A stretch of 64,000 nucleotides of DNA from an uncultured Eggerthellaceae bacterium (GCA_910588435.1 CAJUPL010000003.1:76265-140264); one strand, 5' to 3'; shown: positions 42,004 to 50,925, counted from the stretch's first letter. Translations and numbers: made by a program. The notes: generated by a model not told the origin, from the letters alone.

Positions 42004-42326
42004 TGGCGGGAATGCGTGCCATACCGAGGCGGCTGCTCCCGGACACGATGGATGTTCGGGAGCCGGCTGCTGACGGAAGCTTTGGGGAGGCGAAGACCAT
42101 CGCCCATGTGCGCTTCGAGCGGAAGCGCGAGGCTTCTGCCGATGCGCATAGGAGCGAGAGCCTTTGCGGGCGCGTGTTCGTTGACGCGGTGACGAGCACG
42201 GGCGCTTACGAGGTGCCGGCGGGAAGCCGCATAGAGATCCAGGGACTGTCGCTCTTCGTGGAGAGCTGCACCGCGTACGAGGGCGCCAACGGACGCGTGC
42301 ACCATTGGGAGTTGGACGTGCGATGA
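42003..42326 (+). CDS. Head-closure / minor capsid protein
   Basis: Seen: 107 residues, mostly beta (RRLLPDTMDVREPAADGSFGEAKTIAHVRFERKRE, SRIEIQGLSLFVESC), the pattern of phage minor-capsid/head-closure proteins. Coupled to genes on both sides by overlaps. Confidence 0.55.
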   Translation: MAGMRAIPRRLLPDTMDVREPAADGSFGEAKTIAHVRFERKREASADAHRSESLCGRVFVDAVTSTGAYEVPAGSRIEIQGLSLFVESCTAYEGANGRVHHWELDVR

Positions 42327-42712
42327 AGCTGGAGAAAGCAATCAAAAAGCTCCTGGAGATCGCGGGGATGCACGACGTGTATGTTGCGCCTCCGAGCGTG
42401 ACCGAGTGCGCCGAGCCCATCTGTGTGGGGCGTGCCGTATACGACCGGGAGGCGAAGCTGGCCGGAGGAGAGCGCGGACGCGCCACCGCAAGCGTACTCG
42501 TGTGCCGGGAAACCGATACGTCGGCACAGGATGCGGCTTTCGGATGCGAGCGGGCATTGGTGTCAGCTGCATGGGAGCGAGTGCGCGATGTGCGTGGCGG
42601 ACAGATCGTATCGTGTGACGTCGGCACGCCTGTGTTCAAGGAGCGCGACGGGAGCGGTCGCTTCGTATACGAGATCGCGTTGGAGTTCACGATCAAGAGG
42701 GACAGGGTCTGA
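42323..42712 (+). CDS. Minor capsid or tail-terminator-like protein
   Basis: Seen: 129 residues from the ATG at 42323, overlapping the previous stop. N-terminal helix KLEKAIKKLLEIAG, then beta segments, ending FVYEIALEFTIKRDRV, which fits minor-capsid-3 or tail-completion proteins. The following gene is already a tail-tip protein. Confidence 0.5.
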   Translation: MKLEKAIKKLLEIAGMHDVYVAPPSVTECAEPICVGRAVYDREAKLAGGERGRATASVLVCRETDTSAQDAAFGCERALVSAAWERVRDVRGGQIVSCDVGTPVFKERDGSGRFVYEIALEFTIKRDRV

Positions 42713-43431
42713 TGCACGGACTGGCGTTCAATGGATACGATTTCAGCGAGGTGTGCCAGGCGCAGACCATCGAGGTGACGCCGCACCGCGTGCGTGCGGA
42801 GGCGGTACCAATAGCTGGAGGTTTGGGCGCACGCATGACTAGCGACGGGATAGATGTGCGTATTGCCAAGGTGCGGCTGTTCCTGGATGCCGGGTGTCGA
42901 TTGACGCCCGAGGATGGGAGCCGGTTGCGGCACCGGATAGATGCGATGCTCTGCGCTGCACACGGTGCGACGCTGCGGCTTCCCGAAGACGAGGTGCTTG
43001 AGTACCGTGGCGCGGTGCTGACCGATGGCACGGGCTGGACTTCGATGTTCGAGGATGGCGAATGCACCTTAACGTTCACCTGCCACGACCCGGTGGCATA
43101 CGGCTATGAGCGCTCAACCGGTAAAACCTCTTTCAAGGTTGAGGGCACTGCTGAGACCTATCCCGTGTTCGAGTGCGTGGCCACCGAGGGCGACAGCGTG
43201 ATGGTGCTCGACATGGACAACGAGAAGTTCATCTGCATCGTCGGCGATTTCAAGGGCGGCGAGCTCGTGCGGATCGACTGCGCGAGCGAGGACGTTCAGA
43301 TCGACGGCGTTTGTGCCAACACCGACGTTGGCACGCACAGCGACTTCTTCCCGCTCTCACCCGGAGCGTGCGAGCTCGCTTTCTCCGGGTGCGCGAAGCA
43401 CACGACGACTTACACAGAACGGTGGTACTAG
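42712..43431 (+). CDS. Distal tail (Dit-like) protein
   Basis: Seen: 239 residues. Start MHGLAFNGYDFSEV matches siphophage distal tail proteins, and the C-terminal FFPLSPGACELAFSGCAKHTTTYTERWY is the galectin-like end typical of Dit. Known: Dit forms the tail-tip hub. It overlaps the previous stop by one base (TGATG), so the absence of tube and tape-measure genes between connectors and Dit looks original, not a recent deletion. Confidence 0.7.
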   Translation: MHGLAFNGYDFSEVCQAQTIEVTPHRVRAEAVPIAGGLGARMTSDGIDVRIAKVRLFLDAGCRLTPEDGSRLRHRIDAMLCAAHGATLRLPEDEVLEYRGAVLTDGTGWTSMFEDGECTLTFTCHDPVAYGYERSTGKTSFKVEGTAETYPVFECVATEGDSVMVLDMDNEKFICIVGDFKGGELVRIDCASEDVQIDGVCANTDVGTHSDFFPLSPGACELAFSGCAKHTTTYTERWY

Positions 43432-45495
43432 ATGACAGCGCCGGTTCTGATGTGGTTCGGGCTCGACGACGTTCGCAAGGGTACGATTCACCTGCAAAGC
43501 GACATGACCCATGACGAGGAAGTACGTGAACGGGACGAACTGCGGTTCGTCTGTCTGGAGCGTCCAGAGAAGTACGACCGCCTCGTATGGTGGGACGAGC
43601 CGGATGGTGCGTGGCGCGAGCATGTGGTGCGCGAGACCTGGGCTGCTGGAGATGGGCTTTGCGAGGTGGCTGCCGATGGTGCGCTCTTCGAGACACGGTG
43701 CGACTTCCTGGAAGCGTGCCGCATCGAGCGTGTGAGCTATTACGACCTGCTGAAGTGGCTTGTGCCCTACACCCGGTTTTCCGTGGGCAGCTACGGCTTC
43801 GGCGGCGTGAACGAAGAGACGACCTGGCTCACGCGCATGAGCTTTCTGGACGGGCTTCGCCGCTTGGAGAAGCTTTATCAAGTGGAGTTCTATCTGGAGA
43901 TCGACGTTGACGAGGAAACAGGGCGTGTGAGCGAGCGGCGTCTTTCCTTCTGCGCGGAACAGGGCGCGTGGCGCGGGCTTCGGCTGGTGCATGGGAAGAA
44001 CCTGCCCATCGGCTGCCTTCAGGTGAAGAGCGACGACGTGATCACGGCCATGTATGGCTTCGGGATCAGCTTTGGCGCATATGACGATGACGGCAACCCC
44101 ACAGGCGGTTTCACACGGAGGCTGAGCTTCGGAGAGGTGAACGGTGGCGTGGACTACGTCGCCGATGAGCGGGCGCTGGAGCTGTACGGGCGCAAGAACC
44201 CCGACGGAAGCCGTCGGCACAACTTTGGCTACACCATATTCGAGAACGAGCAGCGGGCCGAGAGACTCTATACCAAGACGCACGAGGCGTTGCAAAAGGC
44301 AAATGCGCCCAAGATCGCATACGTGGTGGACGAGCCTATCGACGTGAGTGGGCGGGATGTGCGCTTGGGCGACGTAGCGTTGGTGGTGAGCGAGGTGTCC
44401 GGTGCGCCCTACCGATGCGGGATGCGTGTGGTGGAGCGCACGAGACGGTTCGGACGAGAGGTGCGGCAGAGCATTCGCCTGGGCGACATCACCGCTGGGA
44501 CGCGTTCGCATTTCGCCGCCTATGAGCGCAGGTGCGGATCCATCACAACCTTCGTCGATGCGCTAGTGGCTGCGGGGCTGCGCGAGCCTGATGCGAATGC
44601 GGCTGTTGGGGCACTGTCGATTGCGGTCGAGCTTCGGAACGCGAAACGTACGGATGGTACCGACATTGATCTGCGGTATACCTTTGATCTGGCAGCCGAT
44701 GATGTGTACCGCTTCGATGTGGCGGTGGCGAACAATCTCGACCATCCGATCTATGACGTACAGGTGGAGATTCCCAAGGCAGGGGTTTCGGAGACGCTTT
44801 TCTATCTGACCGCCAAGGGATCAAAACTCTATTCCTTTGCAGTGAGCCCTTCTGGTGGCGATGTTGCTTCCGGTGCCTTTGTTTGTGCCGCTGAGGCGAG
44901 TTGCCCGGAACGATTCACTGGAACAAGCCAGTTCTATGAGGCTTGCGAGGTTACGGGCTCTGTTGGGCTGCCGCTCTCAAGTACGGAGAAGCCCGTTGAC
45001 ACCATTCCCGACGATCTGTCAGGCGACGGGTCATTTGCAGTGCCTTACACGGTCGCCGATCTGCGGCGGTGCCACTGCGTCTCAACCACCGAGGCCGCCA
45101 TCGACGAAGTATGGGTGTGCGGCTACGTGGTGGGCTGGGCTGACATGGGCGTTGGCAACCGCTTCAACGCTTCGTCGCTGCAGCTGGGCGCGAGCGATGC
45201 GGGCGCAAGCAACATCGTTTTGGCGGACACGCCTGACGAGACCGACGTTGCCCGCATGGTTCCTGTGAACCTCTCGACTGCGACGCGCAGGCGCAAGGCG
45301 GTTCGCGCTGCGCTCAACCTTGCTGACAACCCGCAGATGGTGGGCACGCGCGTATGGGTGCTGGGCGACGTGATGCGCTATGGCGCGGAGACGGGTGTCA
45401 GGAACACCGACGAGCACCGCTATTGCGATGCATCTGGGAAATGGCATGGCTGGTGGACGGTCAACGGCCAGCTTGGTGAGGATCTGAAAGGATAG
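43432..45495 (+). CDS. Tail-tip (Tal-like) protein with DUF6359-like C-terminus
   Basis: Seen: 687 residues. Residues 1 to about 360 resemble phage tail endopeptidase/gp27-like hub proteins (VSYYDLLKWLVPYTRFSVGSY, CLQVKSDDVITAMYGFG, RDVRLGDVALVVSE). The C-terminal third has GDGSFAVPYTVADLRRC and VWVCGYVVGW, resembling the OB-like DUF6359 module otherwise seen in surface proteins of gut bacteria. Known: Tal-like proteins cap the tail tip and carry host-binding or wall-degrading parts. Confidence 0.7.
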   Translation: MTAPVLMWFGLDDVRKGTIHLQSDMTHDEEVRERDELRFVCLERPEKYDRLVWWDEPDGAWREHVVRETWAAGDGLCEVAADGALFETRCDFLEACRIERVSYYDLLKWLVPYTRFSVGSYGFGGVNEETTWLTRMSFLDGLRRLEKLYQVEFYLEIDVDEETGRVSERRLSFCAEQGAWRGLRLVHGKNLPIGCLQVKSDDVITAMYGFGISFGAYDDDGNPTGGFTRRLSFGEVNGGVDYVADERALELYGRKNPDGSRRHNFGYTIFENEQRAERLYTKTHEALQKANAPKIAYVVDEPIDVSGRDVRLGDVALVVSEVSGAPYRCGMRVVERTRRFGREVRQSIRLGDITAGTRSHFAAYERRCGSITTFVDALVAAGLREPDANAAVGALSIAVELRNAKRTDGTDIDLRYTFDLAADDVYRFDVAVANNLDHPIYDVQVEIPKAGVSETLFYLTAKGSKLYSFAVSPSGGDVASGAFVCAAEASCPERFTGTSQFYEACEVTGSVGLPLSSTEKPVDTIPDDLSGDGSFAVPYTVADLRRCHCVSTTEAAIDEVWVCGYVVGWADMGVGNRFNASSLQLGASDAGASNIVLADTPDETDVARMVPVNLSTATRRRKAVRAALNLADNPQMVGTRVWVLGDVMRYGAETGVRNTDEHRYCDASGKWHGWWTVNGQLGEDLKG

Positions 45496-45498
45496 GCT

Positions 45499-47586
45499 AT
45501 GACGAACGGAGATTACTGCCTGCACGAGTTGGTGTGGAATGGCTGCGATGACTACCTAGGTGATGTGCTGGTGGCGTCACCCGCTGATGCTTCCGGAAGG
45601 GGCATCCTGTTCACGCTTTCCGAGGCAATCGATATGGAACTTGAGGGAGCGCACGTATACCTGATCTGGCATCACCGCATGAGCGGCAAGCGCGGATGCG
45701 AGCCGTTCGCCTGCGGCGATGACGGGGCATGGCGCGCGTTCTACCCTGCCTCGATGCAGGAGTGCGAGGGTGTGGTGGACGCGCAGATCGTCATCTCTCT
45801 TCCCGATGGTCCTGCCGTTTCCACGCGCGTGTTCAAGGTGCGCGTTGAGCCCGCGCTGATCGGAGCCGACGCTGACGAGAACGGCTTTACGCTGTTCGTC
45901 GAGGTGATCAAGCGCTACGAGGAAGGCGCCGAGCGCGTCGAAGAGCTGCTCGCCGTGCTGGATGACGTGAGCATCATCAAGGGAGAGAAGGGTGAACCCG
46001 GCGAGAAGGGTGACCCCGGAGAACCGGGGCCAGCGGGACCGGCTGGTGCGGACGGCGCTCCCGGAGCGAAAGGCGACAAGGGCGACAAAGGTGAGCCCGG
46101 CGAGAAGGGTGAACCAGGACAGAAGGGCGCTGATGGTGCGCCTGGCCCAAAAGGCGATAAGGGGGATAAGGGCGATCCCGGCGCGGATGGCGCGCCTGGA
46201 CAGGATGGAGCCGATGGCATTGATGGACAGGACGGCGTTGGCATAGCGTCTGTCGTTCAGACGACAACATCGATAGCGGATGCCGGCGTGAACGTCGTGA
46301 CCGTTACATTGACGGATGGCAGTGCGAGCACCTTCGAGGTACGAAACGGGCATACGGGATCCGGCGGAAGCGGCGAAGGCGGTGATGTTGTCTATGTGCC
46401 AGGAGAAAAGGGCGACAAGGGAGACAAAGGCGATCCATTCACGTATGCGGACTTCACAGCCGAACAACTGGCTGAGCTCAAAGGCGAAAAGGGTGATCCT
46501 GGCGAGCCTGGCGCAGCTGGAGCGGATGGTGCGCCCGGTGCCAAAGGAGACAAGGGCGATCCGGGAGAGCCGGGCCCTGCAGGAGCGGACGGTCGCGCGT
46601 TCGCCTTCGAGGACTTCACCGAAGAGCAGTTGGCTGCTCTGAAAGGCGAACGTGGAGAGCCGGGCATCCAAGGCGAGAAGGGCGACAAGGGTGAGCCGGG
46701 CAGCATGGATGTGACCGTGGAAGCGCCTTTGAGCTTCGATGATGATGGTGTGATCCGCATTGATCTTTCCGGCTATGCCACCACGGAGGACTTGGAGGGG
46801 TTCGAGCCCACAGGCGACGGGTTACTCTTGGAGGCCGAGGCTTCGCCAGGTCTTTGGATGGGATGGAACTACCCGACCTGCGCAGAGAACATACCTGGTT
46901 CATCGAGCACCTTATCAAGCGCGGGAAATCTCTGGCGCGTGAAGCCGGGGGATCTGATCTGGGATTTGAAAACGCAGAAGATCGTCCAGGTCACGGAGGC
47001 TATCTACAGCAATGGAAGCACAGGGTCGCTCGCGCTCAAGTACAAAGGCGTCATCGACTTCGGAGACATGCGCAAGTTCGTTGCCACGACCGAGCTCGAT
47101 GTGGAGCCGGGAGAATCGAAGGTCGTGAACTTCACGTACAAAACAACGAGGAACATGACGCCACAAGGCGCGATCTTCTTCAATCCCGAGACGGGAAACC
47201 TGATGATCTCGGCTTCAAGCTATACACCCAACACGCAAGCAGCCAAGCAGAACGTGACCCTCAATGGCCTATGCAATCTCTACGACAAGGACGGCATAGA
47301 CCTGACGGTCGAAGGACCGCTTGCGTTCGAGGATGGCGTGCTTTCGATAGATTTGTCGGAATACGCGACCAAAACCGATCTGCAGGAGGTAACTCCTGAT
47401 CTTTCCGACTATGCCACCAAAGAGTATGTGACCCAGAACATACCTGACGTGTCCGGCTTCGTGACACAGGAAGGACTCACAGCAGCTCTTCCAGATATGA
47501 GCGGCTTCGTAACGAGCGATCAGCTGTCCACCGCCGTGGATGATGCGCTGTCGAATCTGATGAATCTTGAGGAATGGAATTACTGA
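45499..47586 (+). CDS. Collagen-like tail fibre
   Basis: Seen: 695 residues. N-terminal 150 residues form an attachment domain; then two runs of Gly-X-Y repeats (about 155-255 and 295-400) with GEKGDKGDPGEPG units. A duplicated spacer (ADFTAEQLAELKGEKGDPGE and EDFTEEQLAALKGERGEPG) sits in the second run. The C-terminal 250 residues hold beta modules and repeated DLSDYATK/ SGFVT motifs. Known: trimeric collagen-like shafts are common in phage fibres. Confidence 0.85.
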   Translation: MTNGDYCLHELVWNGCDDYLGDVLVASPADASGRGILFTLSEAIDMELEGAHVYLIWHHRMSGKRGCEPFACGDDGAWRAFYPASMQECEGVVDAQIVISLPDGPAVSTRVFKVRVEPALIGADADENGFTLFVEVIKRYEEGAERVEELLAVLDDVSIIKGEKGEPGEKGDPGEPGPAGPAGADGAPGAKGDKGDKGEPGEKGEPGQKGADGAPGPKGDKGDKGDPGADGAPGQDGADGIDGQDGVGIASVVQTTTSIADAGVNVVTVTLTDGSASTFEVRNGHTGSGGSGEGGDVVYVPGEKGDKGDKGDPFTYADFTAEQLAELKGEKGDPGEPGAAGADGAPGAKGDKGDPGEPGPAGADGRAFAFEDFTEEQLAALKGERGEPGIQGEKGDKGEPGSMDVTVEAPLSFDDDGVIRIDLSGYATTEDLEGFEPTGDGLLLEAEASPGLWMGWNYPTCAENIPGSSSTLSSAGNLWRVKPGDLIWDLKTQKIVQVTEAIYSNGSTGSLALKYKGVIDFGDMRKFVATTELDVEPGESKVVNFTYKTTRNMTPQGAIFFNPETGNLMISASSYTPNTQAAKQNVTLNGLCNLYDKDGIDLTVEGPLAFEDGVLSIDLSEYATKTDLQEVTPDLSDYATKEYVTQNIPDVSGFVTQEGLTAALPDMSGFVTSDQLSTAVDDALSNLMNLEEWNY

Positions 47587-48839
47587 TGGCCATACCAAGC
47601 GGAATTGCTTCAACACATACCCTAACCGACATCGCCAACGCGATCCGTTATCAGAACGGCGAGAACCGGAGGTACCAGCCGGGAGAGATGGCGGACGCTG
47701 TGGAGGCATTGGATGGCACCCAGGAGAAGGGCGGTATGCAATACGCCTACGAAGCGCCGCACTTTGGCAAGATGACCGTTTTGCCGTACACGTCCATTGC
47801 CAATGCGATACGCGGGCAGAACGGCGAGATGCGCGAGTACAAGCCCTGCGAGATGGCGCAAGCGATCCGCGATCTTGAATGGGCGAAACCCTCGAAGGCC
47901 TACGCGCTTCTGATGTATCTCGGCGATGGCGAGACCAAGCAAAAGCTGTGGTTCATTCGGGCAACGGAAGAGCCGCAGCCCATGAGTTTCTACAATGGTA
48001 GACCGATCGCTGCGGTGTACTCCGGGTTCGAGGAAATGATCTACACTTCGAACAGCCAGGTGCCCTGGTATAGCAAGCATGATGACATTGGCGAGGTCGA
48101 GTTCATCGACGATGTGAAGCCACAGAGCTGCGCCTACTGGTTCTATATGTTCCGGTACTGCACGAGCTTCGATCTTGCAAAGTTAGATTTGAGCGAGGCA
48201 CAAAGCCTCGCCTATACGTTCTACTATTGCAGCGCTGCCACGTCGATCAGCCTCATGGGCAAGGAGACGTCTTTTGTTGGCAACATGAAGTACTGCTTCT
48301 ACTACTGCTCGAAGCTTGAGACGCTTGACGTCAGATACATGGACGTGGGAAGCGTGACCGATTTCACTGAGTGCTTCCGTGGGTGCTCTGCCCTCACTGA
48401 TCTGAAGGGGTTGGATACTTGGTATGTCAGCAGCTTGTGCACGACGACCGCAAGTATGTTCAATGGGTGTTCCAAGCTTGAGAAGTTGAGGCTTGGCACT
48501 TGGAACATGACCGGCGTGGGCAACGCAACCTATATGTTCCAGCGAATGAGCGTTGCGACCGAAATCGATATGAGCGGACTTACGTGGGGCAGCGCGACAA
48601 CCAACATCAACAGCATGTTCAATGGTGACGGAAAGCTCGTCACGATCTATGCGAAAGCCGGCACAGCTCTTACTGGTGCGACATCCTCGACGAGCGTGTT
48701 TTACAACTGCTACAACCTCAAGGGTGGCGCAGGGTCGGCGCTCAATAACACCACGAGCGTGAACAGCTCTTACATCGGCGGATCGTATGCACGCATCGAT
48801 GGCTACGGTGGACTGCCGGGGTACTTCACAACGAAGTAA
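47586..48839 (+). CDS. BspA-like (DUF285) repeat protein, probable receptor-binding
   Basis: Seen: 417 residues. Two N-terminal SIANAIRGQNGE-type repeats, then several DUF285 units (FTECFRGCSALTDLKGLDTWYVSS, SMFNGCSKLEKLRLGTWNMTG, SMFNGDGKL). Known: DUF285/BspA-like repeats are leucine-rich-type surface modules used in adhesion. Start at MAIPSG overlaps the fibre stop (TGATG), arguing for co-assembly. In a phage tail it probably recognises the host surface; such domains are unusual there. Confidence 0.75.
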   Translation: MAIPSGIASTHTLTDIANAIRYQNGENRRYQPGEMADAVEALDGTQEKGGMQYAYEAPHFGKMTVLPYTSIANAIRGQNGEMREYKPCEMAQAIRDLEWAKPSKAYALLMYLGDGETKQKLWFIRATEEPQPMSFYNGRPIAAVYSGFEEMIYTSNSQVPWYSKHDDIGEVEFIDDVKPQSCAYWFYMFRYCTSFDLAKLDLSEAQSLAYTFYYCSAATSISLMGKETSFVGNMKYCFYYCSKLETLDVRYMDVGSVTDFTECFRGCSALTDLKGLDTWYVSSLCTTTASMFNGCSKLEKLRLGTWNMTGVGNATYMFQRMSVATEIDMSGLTWGSATTNINSMFNGDGKLVTIYAKAGTALTGATSSTSVFYNCYNLKGGAGSALNNTTSVNSSYIGGSYARIDGYGGLPGYFTTK

Positions 48840-48910
48840 ACCAGATAGCTATTTGTGACACCTTCATACGCTTGCGTTGTTGGAAAACGCGAGATATGGA
48901 GGTGTTTCAT

Positions 48911-49390
48911 ATGGATTTCCATGTTCTTCTCATCACGGGTGTGATGATCGTGCTGGATGTCGTCTTCGGATTTGCTGGCGCTATCAAGCAGAAGGATGTG
49001 CAGTCCAGCAAGCTGCGTGACGGGCTTTGGCACAAAGCTGGTTTCGTGGGACTGATTGCGCTAGCCTACGTGATCCAGTACACAGCGCAGCATGCGGAGC
49101 TCGGCTTTGACGTGCCGAGTGTCATGGCGGTTTGCGTGTACGTGATTGTGACTGAGATCGTGTCTGTTTTCGAGAACCTGTGCGTGCTGAACCCCAACCT
49201 AGTTGACAGCCCTCTTGGGGCCATCTTCAGGAAGACGCCGAAGGTTGAAGCCGCTGAGTTGGCGAGCGGCAAGGAAGTCGCTGGCGTCGCTTTGAGCGAC
49301 GAAGGTTCTGGAAGCTCTTCGGAGAGTGCGAGCAACGAGAAGTGGGTCGGTGCTGAGTTTGCAGACGTCGCGGGCGGTGATAGCAAGTGA
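48911..49390 (+). CDS. Phage holin (holin-4/toxin-secretion family-like)
   Basis: Seen: 159 residues. Three membrane helices (LLITGVMIVLDVVFGFAG, AGFVGLIALAYVIQYTA, VMAVCVYVIVTEIVSVFENL), then a Ser/Glu-rich cytoplasmic tail. IKQKDVQSSKLRDG is typical of the family. Known: oligomerises to open the membrane for lysin release. GGAGG precedes the ATG at 48911. Its end overlaps the lysin start. Confidence 0.85.
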   Translation: MDFHVLLITGVMIVLDVVFGFAGAIKQKDVQSSKLRDGLWHKAGFVGLIALAYVIQYTAQHAELGFDVPSVMAVCVYVIVTEIVSVFENLCVLNPNLVDSPLGAIFRKTPKVEAAELASGKEVAGVALSDEGSGSSSESASNEKWVGAEFADVAGGDSK

Positions 49391-50343
49391 CGACGTATAT
49401 CGGCCAAGCATCGTGCGACGAGTGTGGACATTATGTCGGTGGCCAAGCTGGGAATCAGAGCGGAACCGAACTTAACACTCGCGCGGCGTACCTCTACAAC
49501 TGGCGCACGCTGATTCGTTTCAACGATGCGAGCATGGCCACGAAATGCGGTCAAGCTATGGCGAGCGCTGTAGCCAATATGTGCATCGGATACGACCAGG
49601 GCGAGCGCAACAGCATCCTACCACTTGCACGTGCTGCAGGTTGGAACCTTGCGGCGATCACCCAGGCTTGCGAATGCGATTGTTCCAGCCTTGCAGGTGT
49701 GTGCGGCATTGCTGCAGGTGCTCCAGAAAGCGCGATCTTCCAAGACGGGAACCTCTGCTATACCGGCAATATCGTTTCTAGGTTCAAAGCGACGGGATTG
49801 GTCAGCATCTTCACCGGATCCGACTATGTGGGCTCCACTGCGAAGTGGCAGGTTGGAGACATCCTTGTTTCCAACACCCATACGGTCATCGTGATCGCAG
49901 GCGTTGCTGCTGGTGGAACCGGTGTGGTTGTTGCCGTCTCGGGAAGCATCGAGGAGCTTGCTCGCGCCGTTATTGCCGGACGCTATGGCGTGGGTGATGC
50001 ACGACGCGCGGCCCTAGGCGACAAGTACGCCGCTGTGCAAGTGCGCGTGAATGAGCTGCTATCCGGAACGGCGAATGCTGCGGGGACCTCTACTGGGGTT
50101 GCTCGGATTATTGCCGGCGAATACAAGGTTGTATGCAGCAAGCTCTATGTGAGAAGCACGCCATCGAGGAAGCTTGATCCAGTGGCGGACTACACGAGCG
50201 GTCAGAGGATCTACAGCGTTGGTGCTGACGTCGTGGAAGCTGAGGGGTACGTGTGGGCTCACTACACGGCTTACAGCGGGGCCACAAGGTATGTTGCACT
50301 GGGTACTGCAGATGGCAGCGAAAAGTATTTGGTGAAGGTTTGA
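49387..50343 (+). CDS. Endolysin: NlpC/P60-like + Cpl-7 + SH3b
   Basis: Seen: 318 residues from a GTG overlapping the holin stop. Residues 1-175 are an NlpC/P60- or CHAP-like peptidase with CDCSSLAGVC (nucleophilic Cys) and NTHTVIVI (His). Residues about 200-232 match one Cpl-7 wall-binding repeat (LARAVIAGRYGVGDARRAALG). The C-terminal 80 residues look like an SH3b domain. Known: cleaves peptidoglycan at the end of the lytic cycle. Confidence 0.85.
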   Translation: MTTYIGQASCDECGHYVGGQAGNQSGTELNTRAAYLYNWRTLIRFNDASMATKCGQAMASAVANMCIGYDQGERNSILPLARAAGWNLAAITQACECDCSSLAGVCGIAAGAPESAIFQDGNLCYTGNIVSRFKATGLVSIFTGSDYVGSTAKWQVGDILVSNTHTVIVIAGVAAGGTGVVVAVSGSIEELARAVIAGRYGVGDARRAALGDKYAAVQVRVNELLSGTANAAGTSTGVARIIAGEYKVVCSKLYVRSTPSRKLDPVADYTSGQRIYSVGADVVEAEGYVWAHYTAYSGATRYVALGTADGSEKYLVKV

Positions 50344-50386
50344 TGCTAAGAAATATGCTGTTTTGCGCGGTAAAAGCTACAATCTT

Positions 50387-50397
50387 GTGAGAAGAAA
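50387..50397. other. Weak attR candidate
   Basis: GTGAGAAGAAA occurs here and at 15709-15719, at opposite ends of the prophage; TGTTTTGC lies about 30 bases before it in both places (15675 and 50358). The matches are short and the left copy is inside the int 3' end, so the assignment is tentative. Confidence 0.25.
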
Positions 50398-50446
50398 ACG
50401 AGAAGAACTATCAAAATTGGCTCGATTTAAGTTCTTGAGTTTGAAA

Positions 50447-50517
50447 TTGAGGGGAATTGAAAATGTCACTTGACCTCGGCATTCTTCTTTAGGTCAGTTG
50501 CTATCAATTCCCCTCAA
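50447..50517. other. 71-base inverted repeat at the prophage right end
   Basis: TTGAGGGGAATTGA (50447-50460) pairs perfectly with 50504-50517, with TGACCT/AGGTCA nested inside. No gene. Could be an RNA hairpin or a recombination-related site. Confidence 0.5.
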
Positions 50518-50542
50518 AGTGCTTGTTTTTACTGCATAAGAT

Positions 50543-50584
50543 ATGTTGGAGGGTGCTTGAGGGGGTGGAAGCACCCTCCAACAT
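50543..50584 (+). terminator. Perfect 16-bp inverted repeat
   Basis: ATGTTGGAGGGTGCTT (50543-50558) and its exact complement at 50569-50584 around a 10-base G-rich loop. No T tract follows, so it may be a terminator of another type or a DNA structure. 50344-50925 holds no gene. Confidence 0.5.
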
Positions 50585-50782
50585 CTGCTGGACAACCAAA
50601 TGTCCGGCTGCGAAAGCCCTAGGGGTGTGGCCTTCGCGTTGGAAACCTGGGGTGAGGTTTCCTTGAGAAGGAAAGGGGAAGGAGGAGGAACCCCTTTTCG
50701 TGTGACTTACGATACGCGCAGCCTACGCCATTTGGAACCCTTCCCGCCGTTAGGTTTCCCATCTGAAACTTCCCCGTAACCA

Positions 50783-50900
50783 TGACCATTTTGGTCAATG
50801 ACACTGCCCCGTGCGCAATGTCATTGACCTTTACGCTTATATATAACCTATATAGTCAATGACATTAAGCACGGGGAACTGTCATTGACCCTGGGGGTCA
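50783..50900. promoter_or_regulatory. 118-bp symmetric operator array upstream of the hybrid kinase
   Basis: Symmetric order: TGACC-N5-GGTCA (50783-50797); GTCAATGACA (50794) with TGTCATTGAC (50819); a 26-bp AT-rich core (50829-50854); GTCAATGACA (50855) with TGTCATTGAC (50880); TGACC-N5-GGTCA (50886-50900). Between the half-sites lie GCCCCGTGC and its inverse GCACGGGG. Both GTCAATGACA pairs have a 15-base spacer. Strong candidate for a multi-site regulator target. Confidence 0.75.
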
Positions 50901-50925
50901 TAATTGGGACTCCTATTCATGAGGG

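Noticed and set aside
41410..42963. 517-codon minus-strand frame
   Set aside because: Opposite the phage connector genes, which are coupled by start/stop overlaps; no domain seen.
15709..50397. GTGAGAAGAAA as a confirmed attL/attR core
   Set aside because: Only 11 bp and the left copy is within the int coding end; not strong enough to define the boundary, so listed only as a weak candidate.
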